NCBI GenBank assembly: GCA_012934845.2
Contig: WNNJ02002393.1
Coordinates: 62,001 to 126,000 of the forward strand
Length of the DNA: 64,000 nt
Reading direction: 5' to 3'
DNA from: Pomphorhynchus laevis
Lineage: Eukaryota > Acanthocephala > Palaeacanthocephala > Echinorhynchida > Pomphorhynchidae
In this document: piece after piece, positions 21,350 to 32,214 of the stretch
How the letters are laid out: each line of letters starts with the position of its first letter
Numbering within the stretch: the first letter of the stretch is position 1
Notes under the pieces: model-generated
What the model was told of the DNA's origin: nothing
Database searches by the model: none
Seen by the model: the letters and a program-made list of their open reading frames with translations, nothing else
Program-made: the position numbers and the translations under genes

Positions 21350-21880
21350 TTAAATTTATTCTTTATATTATTGTGTTGATTTATATATTTTACTATTTTC
21401 TGTTTGATGATATCTTTATAGTAACCTAGTTTAAAATATGCATCTATTAAGGTATTTTAATGATTTTGAAGAAAACCAATATCGTTTAAAGTCAAATAAT
21501 TCAAATATGAATTATTTGACTTTGATTTTTGTAAGGTCATGTAAGCGTGCGACGACACGAATTTGTCAAGTAAAAATAAATCTAAATTTAAAAATAAATT
21601 TAAATTATTTAAATGATATTGAAAAAAGCCAATATCATTACATATTGTTGCAATTCTTAAAATTTCATTATTTAATGTATTATATTTTATATTATATGGT
21701 ATGCATGAATGCTCATGCAAAAATACGTTTTTTGTAAATTTAAATATGTCATCTTTACGATATAAATTAAAAGTAGTTTTAGTTAATGTTAATTTAATAT
21801 TCATATCTAGATATATACTTTCTTTATCATTAATATTGGTTTTGTTAAGAATAAGGCTTTCTGGATAAATGTCTGAACTG
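21350..21880 (-). mobile_element. Penelope-like 3' fragment, second copy with same insert
   Basis: It is nearly the same as the preceding fragment, including the palindrome and the embedded LINE tail, but extends further upstream to TLTKTTFNLYRKDD. The two lie in tandem on the minus strand, so they are either a local duplication or two members of one insert-bearing subfamily. Confidence 0.8.
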
Positions 21881-22020
21881 ACAAATAAATAACAGACGAT
21901 GCATCAGAATAAGTATTAAAGGTCATTAGCAAGAAATGTTATGCTATCTGCTATACCTAACATAGCAGCGGAACCAAATAAATGCTAATAAAGTATTTCC
22001 TCTAATAAGAAATACTAGAA
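21881..22020 (-). repeat. Penelope-like hammerhead-like repeat
   Basis: Read on the minus strand it has TTAGAGGAAATAC, a CATTAGC-like loop region, TTTGGTTCCGCTGCTATG, CTAATGACCTTTAATACTTATTC and a closing GATGCATCGTC. CCTTT can pair with AGAGG using one G-T pair, consistent with the closing helix. The right strand of stem I is rearranged. Confidence 0.65.
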
Positions 22021-22320
22021 TTTTCTAATACAAAGTATATTATTCATCCATAAAAAAGTTTCCGTTAATGATTTGATATTTATTATTTAAATTATTGTGT
22101 TGATTTATATATTTTACTATTTTCTGCTTGATGTTATTTTTATAGTAACCTAGTATAAAATATGTATCTATTAAATTATTTAAATGATTTTGAAGAAAGC
22201 CAATATCATTACAAATTGTTGCAATTCTTAAAATTTCTTTATTTAATGTATTATATTTTATATTATATGGTATGCATGAATGCTCATGCAAAAATATGTT
22301 TCTTGTAAATTTAAATGTCA
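22021..22320 (-). mobile_element. Penelope-like 3' fragment
   Basis: FKFTRNIFLHEHSC through CNDIGFLQNHLNNL to the final MDE and stop is open in one frame. Its 5' truncation point abuts a fragment of an E-type LINE in the same orientation. Confidence 0.85.
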
Positions 22321-23190
22321 TTGAACGAGGAGTGTGTGAGAGAAGGTTCAAGAATGGGATTGCACGATGCTATTTCAGGTGTTGACGCGAGGAAAATATA
22401 AGTAAGTAAGGGTTTTATTAATAACTCGAGGAAAATATAAAAAACAGTATCGTGTTATACATAAGTGAAGGAGCAGGATAGCTGCAAAATTTTTACTGAT
22501 GAGCAAAAACCACATGTAAACAGTTTGATACACCGTTTTTGAAATTGAAATTTGAAATAATAGTTAATTTTTATAAATTAACTAATAAATAATAGACTAT
22601 GTATCAAAGCATGAATAAAAGATCATCAAGGTGGAACTGCTATGTAGTAAGGTTTCGGCCCCTATTCATCGACGTAACATATTAGCGTGCCAAATACATG
22701 CTAATGACTTTGATAATCAAATTTTCCACTGATAAAATTTGATTATCAAGTATAGTATTCTAAAACACAATATATTATTTATTATCCATAAAAATTTCTT
22801 CTTAAAAGTTTAAATTTATTTATTATAATATTGTGTTGATTTATATATTTTACTATTTTCTGCTTGATGGTATTTTTATAGTAACCTAGTTTAAAATATG
22901 TATCTATTAAATTATTTAAATGATTTTGAAGAAAGCCAATATCATTACAAATTGTTGCAATTCTTAAAATTCCTTTATTTAATGTATTATATTTTATATT
23001 ATATGGTATGCATGAATGCTCATGCAAAAATATGTTTCTTGTAAATTTAAATATGTCATCTTTAAGGTACACAAAATTTGATTATTTAGTGTACCTTATT
23101 CTAACACAAAGCATATTGTTTATTATCCATCCATAATTTTTTTCACTTGATAGTTTAAATTTATTTTAAATAATATTTTGTTGATTTATA
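22321..23190 (-). repeat. Composite unit: E-type fragment + Penelope-like fragment, copy 1
   Basis: The unit contains ~210 bp from an E-type ORF1 (TTGAACGAGGAGTGTGTGAG, also at 55703), a hammerhead-like repeat (22590-22720), a Penelope-like 3' fragment (22780-23062), a 10-bp palindrome (23063-23098) and another Penelope-like tail. The whole recurs at 26348-27184 in the same orientation. This copy has an extra ~30 bp (22400-22432) with CGAGGAAAATATA on both sides. Confidence 0.85.
22710..22749. repeat. Perfect 16-bp palindrome, 8-nt loop
   Basis: TTGATAATCAAATTTT and AAAATTTGATTATCAA enclose CCACTGAT. It replaces the segment where intact copies carry the 5' strand of the hammerhead-like closing helix. 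The same palindrome occurs in the second copy of the composite unit. Confidence 0.85.
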
Positions 23191-24689
23191 ATTCTCCATC
23201 ATATAAATAGAAACAATTCATCACATTTGCTTAAAAATTAGAGGAAAAGTAATATCGTATCAGGAATACATATTTTCTTGATAATAGGGATCCAATTTGA
23301 AAATAGGAAATTCCTATTTGCAAAGTTTGAATTCATAATACATAGATTTTAAATAAGTTTTTAATAAATTTTCTAAATAGGTTCATTATTTTATTAAGTT
23401 TTGTTAATAAGTTTTCTTAATAAGTTTTTCTTAATAATTTCTTAATAGGAATTCATTATACATTGTTTCTTTATAATAGGGAATCCTATTTGAAAGTAGG
23501 GAATCCAATTTTCGGAAGAATGAATAATCTTGTCGAGTACGAAATCAATGACATGAATAGTAGAACAATTTCGTAGGAAACAAACTATTCTTAGAGTGAC
23601 GTATGCTCTCACAAATCATACAATAATTTTAGCAAAGATAATTTAATATTTATTATTAAAAGCATGTGAAGTGCTTAAATTCTGAAAATAATCTCTTAAG
23701 GCTGCCTTAATAAGGGCAGCTCCTATTTCAGATGATAATGGATGACCGTTGTACATATAGTCTCAATAAACTAAATTAGGTGTTGAAACCGAAAAAAAAA
23801 CATCTTAAAAAAATGAAAACAGGTTATATCTACTCAACGAGAATTAAAACACAAATAATAACGATAATAATTTTAGATATTTTATGTAACAGATAAGGCT
23901 ATAAATCGTGTGATATTAAAAAATGGCTGTTTTATAGAAATGTGACTAAAAAGATCAGCTAACTGAGTTAAGTATTAAACACTAAAATATGTTATTAAAT
24001 AATATTTTCTGTAAAATATTTTATTTATAAAAGTATATTTTAAATTAAAAATAATGATAATTTAGAAAAATAAATAATAAATAATAATTTAAGATTTTAT
24101 ATAATCTAAGAATTATGATCGCAAAATTTTGTCGTAATCGTTAATCGATGTTCGCTTAAAGGATGATGTGGAACGAAAGATATATCCGAGTTTTGGGATG
24201 CTAACACAATGTCTAAGCAGGTATAACGCGTCATTTCTAGTCAGGCACATAAGGCGTGAAGTCATTTCGTCTAGTTCGGTTGTAGCGTCGGCGATGGCTG
24301 CATCGGTGCTCGTATCGTCTCCGATCGTTGAACCCAAAAGCTTTACTGAACCAGGTTCAACCGTTTTGACACCCAGCAACAGATGCGCGATCGCATTCGA
24401 TAAGGTTGAACTGTACTGTACGACTGCACATTCGGACGGATTAAGTTCGAGGCCTATTTCCTTTCCTAGATTAAGAATTTTGATAATATCGTTGTAGAGT
24501 GTTTCGCTATCTCCTGACAGAGTAGCGTTATCCAGATACCAAATAATGACCGATTTTGTTAGAGAGTCTACCAAATGGTGCACCGTAAGTGAAAAGTGCA
24601 GAAGGCCGAGTGCATCGTTCTGTTGTACTCCGTTTTGAGAGAGTAGGACGTCGGTTCCGTGGAAAAACCAAGATGCGTTGCAGTAATAT
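23097..24689 (-). repeat. Arm 2 of large inverted repeat
   Basis: It is inverted relative to 17942-19455. It holds a Penelope-like tail, a block with CTTGTCGAGTACGAAATC, ~135 bp of unique sequence (23660-23795) absent from arm 1, one copy of the 62-bp palindrome arm, an AT-rich tail with ACTCAGTTAGCTGAT on the minus strand (23954-23968), and the H-lineage RT fragment. Confidence 0.85.
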
Positions 24690-24703
24690 CTAAATTTATA
24701 CAA
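24113..24703 (-). pseudogene. RLE-group LINE (lineage H), third copy, RT fragment
   Basis: An open frame of 196 codons covers motif B SQNGVQQNDALGLLHFSL, the altered motif C WYLDNAT, and the thumb segment (VKLLGSTIGDDTSTD) to YDKILRS. It carries the same diagnostic substitutions as the copy at 17.9-18.5 kb. The pair therefore arose by inverted duplication rather than by two insertions. Confidence 0.8.
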
Positions 24704-24721
24704 TAATAAAAATTAGCTATT

Positions 24722-24835
24722 ATTAATTGACTAATAAATAATATACGATGAATTCGAATAAAGAGTAGAGGTCATCAGAAAGAATATATATTATCAGGTT
24801 TCGCCACTTATTGCTCGACTGATCATAGCAGCAAG
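24722..24835 (-). repeat. Penelope-like terminal repeat fragment
   Basis: On the minus strand it reads TTGCTGCTATG, a TCGAGCAATAAGTGG block, CGAAACCTGATAAT, then CTGATGACCTCTAC and TTATTAGTCAATT. Motif order matches the intact repeats, but the 5' closing strand is lost at the junction with an E-type fragment. Confidence 0.75.
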
Positions 24836-25895
24836 TTGTCGAAGTGGAAGCTAAGAAAAACAAGATTGTCAACGATAGGAATAATTGTAGAATTTAATGA
24901 TACGAAGGGAGGTTATAAAGCGAGATGTCAAAGAAGAATCCACAACTTTTTGGATTTATTAGGATTAGGAGTAAGACACAGAGTAGAAAGATTATTGTAA
25001 ATTTAAACATATAGTTGGAAGCAGAAACACCAAGATCTTGAATACGAAAAGCAGGTGCATGAGCGTATATGAGAATAACATCAGCATATTGCATAATATG
25101 GAAGTTAGATGAATGAGAAATAGAAGACAAATTATCGAGCAGAGAGAAATTCAAAGATCCTAATACCGAGCCTTGCAGAAAACTGGACGGAATAGAAGAA
25201 TGGGAAAGAGAAGAGTTAGAACAAACGCGAAAAGTAAGGTTTTATATATACATTAAGAAAACCAAGCTACAAAGGGTAAAGATAAGCCATAATCATTACG
25301 AAGACGATGGAGAAGAATCGAGTCATCATCTTATCTGCTTTTCGATGTCAAAAGCAGATAAGATATCAAGAGAAACTATGACACTACATAATTTTTGATC
25401 GAGCGATATGAGTGGAATTACATCTTTATTATATTACATATTTTTCAGTAGAGTGATTAAAACGAAAAGCAGCTTGGGAGGGAGGAAACAAGTTTGATGA
25501 AAATAGATATGCACTAACTTGCTTGAGAACAAGACGCTCAAAGTGTTTATAGAGGGCTGGGAGAAGTGAGATAGGACGATACGAAGTTAGGGGTCGAAAT
25601 ATTGCTTTTTAAAGAGAGGGCGAACAGTAACGCCTTTTCAGTTGAAAGGAAATATGCGGCTGCGGATAGACAAGTTAAACAATGTGGTTAGGAAGGGTGA
25701 TATAGATGAGAAAGTATTTTTAAGCAAGTGAGTGGGAATTGGGTCAGAATGAAAGGTTTTATTAGGTATTTAGAGAAGAACCGAAGAACTTCATAAAACG
25801 AATATTAAATCGGTTGATCGGAAATGTTACTAGAGATGATTTTTACAGAAATATGTAAATTATTGAGAAATGATACGTAGAAGGTAGAGTAAAGA
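24836..25895 (-). pseudogene. L2/CR1-like LINE (lineage E) fragment with internal deletion
   Basis: It follows the E copy at 51.8-56.1 kb closely, through the motif C region (MQYADVILIYAHAP, ADD changed to ADV) and upstream through the fingers. It then jumps to the ORF1 middle (the ATCGGTTGATC region), losing about 2 kb. It contains a perfect 15-bp palindrome (25328-25364) absent from the related copy. Confidence 0.75.
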
Positions 25896-26347
25896 GTACA
25901 TGACGAGAAATAAGTACGAAATGTATTTACCTGGCAGATTCCGGTTTCCTGTCAAAGAAAATTCAAAAGACAGATTGTCGGTTGTTTCCGTCAACTGTAG
26001 TGCTATTTCCGCCTTTTTGTTTCAAAGACGGATACAACGTACAGTTTGCACAAGTGGAAATGTTTTCCTTACAGACTGTATCGTTTGTTTTTACAGAAAG
26101 GCAGCAGAGGAAAATTTCAGCAGATAATTAAAGGACCGAAACACAAAAGGTAGGCGTAGGTTCACTGCTGATGAGGTTCAGCTACGCTGATTGTAGTGTA
26201 CAGCGCTGCATCTAGGATTAAAGAATTCACACGAGGATAATTGATGAAGCCGACCAAATGATGAAAAATGTATTTAGATGTGAAGGAATAGGAAAGATTA
26301 AGTAGTTTAACGAGGAGTGCTCAACACACTCTTCGTTCATCCGTAAA
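25896..26347. other. Unassigned, GC-richer DNA
   Basis: I recognise no element here. The plus strand has an open 75-codon frame with several cysteines (SVNCSAIS, DCIVCFYRK). The minus strand has splice-like signals: TTTTCTTTGACAG, then 18 bases, then CAGGTAAATA. An imperfect palindrome around AACGAGGAGTG (26310-26337) precedes the composite repeat. It could be diverged host or element sequence. Confidence 0.35.
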
Positions 26348-27184
26348 TTGAACGAGGAGTGTGTGAGAGAAGGTTCAAGAATGGGATTACACGATGCTAT
26401 TTTAGTTGTTGACGCGAGGAAAATATAAAAAACAGTATCGTGTTATACATAAGTGAATGAGCAGGATAGCTGCAAAATTTTTACTGATGAACCAAAACCA
26501 CATGTAAACAGTTTACTTTGATACACCGTTTTTGAAATTGAAATTTGAAATAATAGTTAATTTTTATAAATTAACTAATAAATAATAGACTATGTATCAA
26601 AGCATGAATAAAAGATCATCAAGGTGGAACTGCTATGTAGTAAGGTTTCGGCCCCTATTCATCGACGTAACATATTAGCGTGCCAAATACATGCTAATGA
26701 CTTTGATAATCAAATTTTCCACTGATAAAATTTGATTATCAAGTATAGTATTCTAAAACACAATATATTATTTATTATCTATAAAAATTTCTTCTTAAAA
26801 GTTTAAATTTATTTATTATAATATTGTGTTGATTTATATAAATTACAATTTTCTGTTCGATGATATTCTTATAGTAACCTAGTTTAAAATATGTATCTTT
26901 TAAATTATTTAAATGATTTTGAAAAAAAACCAATATCATTACATATTGTTGCAATTCTTGAAATTTTTTTATTTAATGTATTATATTTTATATTATATGG
27001 TATGCATGAATGCTCATGCAAAAATATGTTTCTTGTAAATTTAAATATGTAATCTTTAAGGTACACAAAATTTGATTATTTAGTGTACCTTATTCTAACA
27101 CAAAGCATATTGTTTATTATCCATCCATAATTTTTTTCACTTGATAGTTTAAATTTATTTTAAATAATATTTTGTTGATTTATA
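26348..27184 (-). repeat. Composite unit: E-type fragment + Penelope-like fragment, copy 2
   Basis: It is collinear with 22321-23190, including the E-type ORF1 fragment, the hammerhead-like repeat, the 16-bp palindrome, the truncated Penelope-like C-terminus and the trailing tail. Shared junctions show segmental duplication after assembly of the mosaic. The extra ~30 bp of copy 1 is missing. Confidence 0.85.
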
Positions 27185-27680
27185 CTACAATATTCCTCGA
27201 TCCAACATAACAGCGGGGCCAAATACATGCTACGGACGTATTTCCTATGATTAATATTATTTAATAGTATCTTATTCTAATACAAAGTATATTATTATCC
27301 ATAAAAATTTCTTAAAAGTTTAAATTTATTCTTTATATTATTGTGTTGATTTATATATTTTACTATTTTCTGCTTGATGTTATTTTTATAGTAACCTAGT
27401 TTAAAATATGCATCTATTAAGGTATTTAAATGATTTTGAAGAAAACCAATATCGTTTAAAGTCAAATAATTCAAATATGAATTATTTGACTTTGATTTTT
27501 GTAAGGTCATGTAAGCGTGCGACGATACGCATTTGTCAAGTAAAAATAAATCAATTTTTAAATTATTTTTTAGAAAGCTAATATCGTTACAAATTGTTGC
27601 AATTCTTAAAATTTCATTATTTAATGTATTATATTTTACATTATATGTTATGCATGAATGCTCATGTAAAAATATTTTTA
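27185..27680 (-). mobile_element. Penelope-like 3' fragment, third copy with embedded LINE tail
   Basis: It contains a partial terminal repeat (GGCCCCGCTGTTATG on the minus strand), the C-terminal codons, the 16-bp palindrome (27457-27492 region), and the embedded E-type tail with GCGTGCGACGATACGC. The insert and its flanking duplication match the two copies at 20.8-21.9 kb. Confidence 0.8.
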
Positions 27681-27687
27681 TTTTTTC

Positions 27688-27837
27688 TTATTTTTTTCTG
27701 CATCTAAATTTTTGACGCAGCTCGGTTCGATGTTGAGGTAGACAACCGGAGATAAACGCGCATTCAGCTGACTCATGCAACGAATCAACGCAGCCGTAAA
27801 ACGAGGGAATGCGGCATCCTTTTTGAAGTTCTTTCCC
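27688..27837 (-). CDS. Candidate terminal coding exon, unidentified host gene
   Basis: A GC-richer segment is open on the minus strand for about 50 codons: GKNFKKDAAFPRFTAALIRC, then MSQLNARLSPVVYLNIEPSC and a lysine-rich end before TAA. The other strand is blocked by stops. The frame starts right after CTAG, which could be a splice acceptor but lacks a good pyrimidine tract. It lies downstream, on the same strand, of another candidate exon ending in phase 0. I do not recognise the protein, and a fragment of an unknown element is also possible. Confidence 0.35.
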   Translation of the reverse strand, partial: GKELQKGCRIPSFYGCVDSLHESAECAFISGCLPQHRTELRQKFRCRKK

Positions 27838-27879
27838 TAGGCAACTACCTTCTTTGACGATTTATATACATCAATTTAT

Positions 27880-28290
27880 GTTAATATATAATGTATTTTT
27901 AACATTAAAAGAGCAATTAAAATATTAAGAAAATGGCGTTGAATTATTGTAAGCTAGCAATACGAGCAAAATTTCAAAATTGGAGTATTAGATAAGCACC
28001 TCTGCAATTGTAAAATCCCACGTTTTCCATACGCGTTTTTTATACGTGGATTATAATTTTAATCCCTGACTTGATTGTAGGCATTTAAATTCTACAATTA
28101 CAATACCATACGTGTTTTCCACACTTGGACAGTGCAAATCTATAATCGTCAGGAATTTAAATTATAATTTAAATCGATGACTTAATTGCAGGTATTTCAA
28201 TTCTACAACTGCAATAGTACAGTTGGTCATTTAAATTCATCTAGTTTAAAATTATTTAAAATACTTTAAAATAGAAACAAAAACTCTAAC
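27880..28290. other. AT-rich, internally repetitive DNA, possible intron
   Basis: Blocks such as ATTTAAATTCTACAATTACAAT and TATTTCAATTCTACAACTGC recur at ~100-bp spacing, giving a degenerate tandem look. No open frame. If the flanking exons are real, this is their intron on the minus strand. Confidence 0.4.
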
Positions 28291-28294
28291 TTAC

Positions 28295-28462
28295 ATAAAG
28301 GTCAGTTTGAAGTTGGTTTACAATGCTTTTACACTTATCAACGGGCTGCAATTGATCACTATCGTTGCAAACTGAAAAAGCATTACATGTACTGTTGATA
28401 GCATTCAAAATCGCATTTCGTTCTGTTTCATTTGATTTTAAATTCGTGAAATTAGGTTCCAT
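28295..28462 (-). CDS. Candidate first coding exon, unidentified host gene
   Basis: An ATG opens exactly 56 codons, starting MEPNFTNLKSNETERNAIL and ending KSIVNQLQTDLY. A consensus splice donor GTAAGT follows immediately, in phase 0. Composition is balanced, with four cysteines and no low complexity, unlike the neighbouring AT-rich DNA. I do not recognise the family. The position, just upstream on the same strand of another open segment, suggests a small intron-containing host gene. No transcript evidence is available. Confidence 0.45.
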
Positions 28463-28624
28463 TACTTATTTAAAAAATCTGTAAAACACAAGTGTAACAG
28501 AATATTTACAAATGAAAGTCTTATTCGTGCTCAATGTTGTAAGGAAATATGAAAATTAATCATAAATTTAAAGAAAAAGGTTTGAGAAATGAAAAAGTTT
28601 CAGAGATAAACAATTTTTAATTTC

Positions 28625-30245
28625 AGTTCCAGATTTCAGTTCCGCTCGTTTCGCTCGCGAAAATCTTGTTTAAACAACAACTGTTTGATATTGATCAAAT
28701 GGCAAAATCTCGTGGTCGACCTTCTCAAAGCAGTGATGTTGCTACTATTCCAAAATCGACTTTAAATCTATCATTGAATAAGCAAATGAGCAATTACCTT
28801 GCGAATAAGCAAATACTATTGATTATATTACGCGGCAAGTTGGGTGTGATGAAATTGGCTGCAATGTATCGAAACATCGAAAAGAACAATTATTGTCATC
28901 AAATGAAGAAAGCGGTCGATTTACAGACAATTCCCAAACATTGCAAGAGCAACACGTTGTCACAGACTTCCTGCAAATCGAAAATGAATCATTCCATCGA
29001 ACATCCAACTCATTAATCGATAGATCGTCACCGATTATCGAAAATAACAGTTTGGACAATGACAATCTTATCAATAACGGAAATTTGGTAGTGGCAACCT
29101 ACAGCGATCGTACAGTAAATCCGATATCAATTCAAGCTTCTCAGCACCTCTTACTAATCCAGATGTATTTACTGATCCAATCAATGCTTATTCACCTAAG
29201 CGCTCTACATATGTTAACAGTCTGGTCAGTTAGATGAAGTTTCTCTTAATCACAAAGATTCAAATCAATTCGAGTCATTAACAAATGTTGAACCTGATAC
29301 ATGTCAAATAACTGGAGTTATTAATAGATCTCCACATAATCTTGATGGAAAATCAGTGATTTCCTCTGAGCAGCACATTTCCCGCGTACGCAAATATCAT
29401 GATGCTTCTCGCGCTATCGTTTTCACTAATATACCTGAATCTATGTCAGTCAACATACAACATAGATTAGATGACGACTTATCCAAAGTTCGTGCGATAC
29501 AATCAATTATTTTGGTAGCGTCACCGAAAGAAGTAACGTCCAAAATTAAACTATTAGCTTTGTTTCGAATTGGTAAAAATCAGAATAATCATCCTAGATT
29601 CTAAAAAGCGATTTTTACCGACGCAGCGGCTGACAAAACTATTTTGAGTAACTCCTATCATCTTAAAGGTTCTCCCGTTAGATTACTAAATGATCTTGAC
29701 AAGTTTGAACGTGAACGTCTTCGGGAGATTAGACAATTATTGAGATCGCGCTTAGATGCAGAAAAAACATACTTAAGAATTCGGAATTTTCAAATTGTGT
29801 GACGAGGGACTCGCTTGAATTGGACTCCGCTGTATGTGGATTAGATTTAGCTCCTCTCGTCGCTTCTAGCTTATCCAACATACCCATTACAAATACATGT
29901 GATTACTTAGATGACATTGTTTATCATCATTCGCCGTCGTGGTCTGCTCTGGCGAAATCCAATAGTGTTAACAGTAAGGGAAATAACACATGTACTTCAA
30001 TAGGTCCTAGTTCTGCGATCTTGTATACTAACGCACGCAGTCTTCTTAACAAAATTCACGAATTGAAGCAACGTACTCAATATTCCCAGCCCTTGTTAAT
30101 CGCAATAACAGAAAGCTGGCTTCACTCCGATATATCTGATCACGAGATTGAAATAGCTAATTATTCTTCTTATCGTGTCGATAGGACCGGAAAGAGAGGA
30201 GGTGGGGTAATTTTATATTTACATAATAGTGTAGCGTTTATGACC
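28625..30245 (+). pseudogene. CR1-like LINE (lineage C), ORF1 and endonuclease N-terminus
   Basis: The 5' end has CAGTTCCGCTCG followed by a GC-rich CGCTCGCG. ORF1 pieces include the RRM-like segment AIVFTNIPES, RLDDDLSKVRAI, KIKLLALFRIGK, then YHLKGSPVRLLNDLDKFER and RIRNFQIV. ORF2 begins with the APE endonuclease: AILYTNARSLLNKIHELK, AITESWL and RGGGVILYLHNS. It is cut off there by the truncated C-terminus of a B-lineage LINE on the other strand. There are several frameshifts and the RT is missing. Confidence 0.75.
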
Positions 30246-32212
30246 TTAAGTGCCAAGTCTGAAGATCTGGTGGATTCCATCCATATCTGGAACATATGGC
30301 ATCCCTAAATTCATAAGAATGGAGATAAAAGTTATCAACGGCTGAATGAAGCGCACTTAGCCATGATGAAGCGCAATTCTGAGTAGCATGGTTAATTACA
30401 TTCAATATTGCTTGTTGAGCCATATGTTTGACATCAATTTAACGGTTCTTGTAAACATTAATTCGTTGACAATAAATACTTTTTATAACATCTGATTGTA
30501 CTTGTCGCAGAGTTTCTCCTGTATATTCAGAATCATAAGTATTACCGATTAGTTGTGCATTTTCATACTCCAATGTGAATGCGAAAATTGGGTCTAATAC
30601 GCTTAGACTTCCTAGTTTAAGAGGTGAGGTCAATATTGCCCACCAATCATGATTCAAGGTTCGACTTTTTAGAGATGGTAAAAGCTTGTCTTTTAGTATG
30701 GTCAGCAACGTTGACAAATGCACGCATTCAAATGTTGTATTTCTAAAAAAAGTGAGTCCATTTCCATTGTACTGATTTTGTAAGACCGATATAAGATACA
30801 TAAGGATCAACTTTGGCTATTTCTACTAAACGATCAAGTAGATGAGTCCAACTTTGAGATTTATGAAGTGCAACCGAATCTACATACTCGGTAGTGCCTA
30901 TAGGAATTCAAAGTATCATAATACCATCCGATGATATTCTAATTTCTTTCAATGGGTATATTTGCTTAATTTTAGATAGATGAGTAAGCAGTTGTGTTTT
31001 CTTAGCGTTAACGAAATATTCATATTGAGGTCCACCTCTTTTTAATACATTCCATACCATAGTTAACTCGTCAATAGTACCGACAAAGTTTGCATCATCC
31101 ACAAACCAAACTTGTGTGATGCTGGGAACACTGTTTTTAATTTTGTTGATCAACGGAAGTGATGCCATGGAGAAAGCCGCCATAGCTAAGGGGTCCCCTT
31201 GTGTGAACCCCTCTCGAGAAAATATGCTTGTACCGCCAAGCACTAGTTGAGCGTCGGTTCTGTAAGTTTTTGCAAGAACACAAGCCAACGAAGGACAAAT
31301 GTATTGTATATTGTGAATAGCAGCTTGTCGATTTAAAGAGTTAAATGCGTTAGAAGCATCCACGGCAAGAACACAACGTTGCTTATTTGACATAAATGCG
31401 GATTTGATGGAATGAATAGCAAACTCAATTTCGCCACATTGTGATGCTGCCAATTGACTCTTTCCAGCCACGTCTTGCAAGTCGAATTTTACCACCTCAA
31501 GTATGGCTTTACATACTATGCGTCTCGTAACTTCACACACTCATATCGGTCCTATGCCCCCGAATTTCTTCGGGATAGCGACAAGCCTACATGTCGTAAA
31601 CGCATCAAGAGCACCAGGAAGAATTTTATCAGTAGTTAATCGAATTGTGAATTCAGCCAAAGCACTGGCAAGGTTACGTGAATGATTTCCGAAGCCTGTG
31701 ACCATGAATTTCCATAGACTCGAATCACATACTGACGGTCCTGCACTTCCGTTAGTCTTTTTACAAGCTTTGATAATAGCGTCTTCGTCAATTTGCGCGA
31801 AGCGTACAGAGTGATGTGTGATCGCTCCATGAATTGGTGATGACAGAAGAGAATCAGGATGTGGATTTTCTGGGATAGGGTGTAGATTTTCAAGCACTTC
31901 TTTGACAGATGAAGATCCAACCATAACACTAGGGCCTAGCGGACCTGACGAATCATTGTTATCAAGAATCGCAAAACTTGCAGCAACTTTCCCTCGTAAC
32001 ATTAGTCTAACATAATTCTTTTTCCAATCCGTCATACGTGAATCTTTTCTAGGTTCACTAAATGCTACTTGTAGGTAATTGGCTTCGTCAAAAAGCTCTT
32101 TATATTTTTTTGAAGACCACAAAGCCAGTCTGTTCTCTAATTTCTTCGGGACCCGTTTACGGGAACCTAATTTCTGAAAATTAACTTTTCTTTTTAAAAA
32201 AATAATCAAAAA
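30246..32212 (-). pseudogene. RLE-group LINE (lineage B), RT body
   Basis: It begins RVPKKLENRLALWSSKKY and proceeds through GSAGPSVCDSSLWK and LVAIPKKFGGIGPI. An in-frame TGA (31541-31543) comes next, then VCEVTRRIVCKAI. Motif A is VDASNAFNSLNRQ, motif B SREGFTQGDPLAMAAFSM, and motif C WFVDDAN, with FVDD replacing the YADD of relatives. The thumb follows in other frames. The nuclease is missing; the copy ends at CSRYGWNPPD just before the CCHC motif. Its N-terminus lies at 36119-36690, on the far side of an inserted E element. Confidence 0.8.
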
Positions 32213-32214
32213 AA

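Noticed and set aside
29799-30308. Endonuclease ORF of the C element taken to its full length
   Set aside because: Its last ~20 codons are the antisense of the adjoining B-lineage LINE; the real endonuclease sequence stops near 30245.
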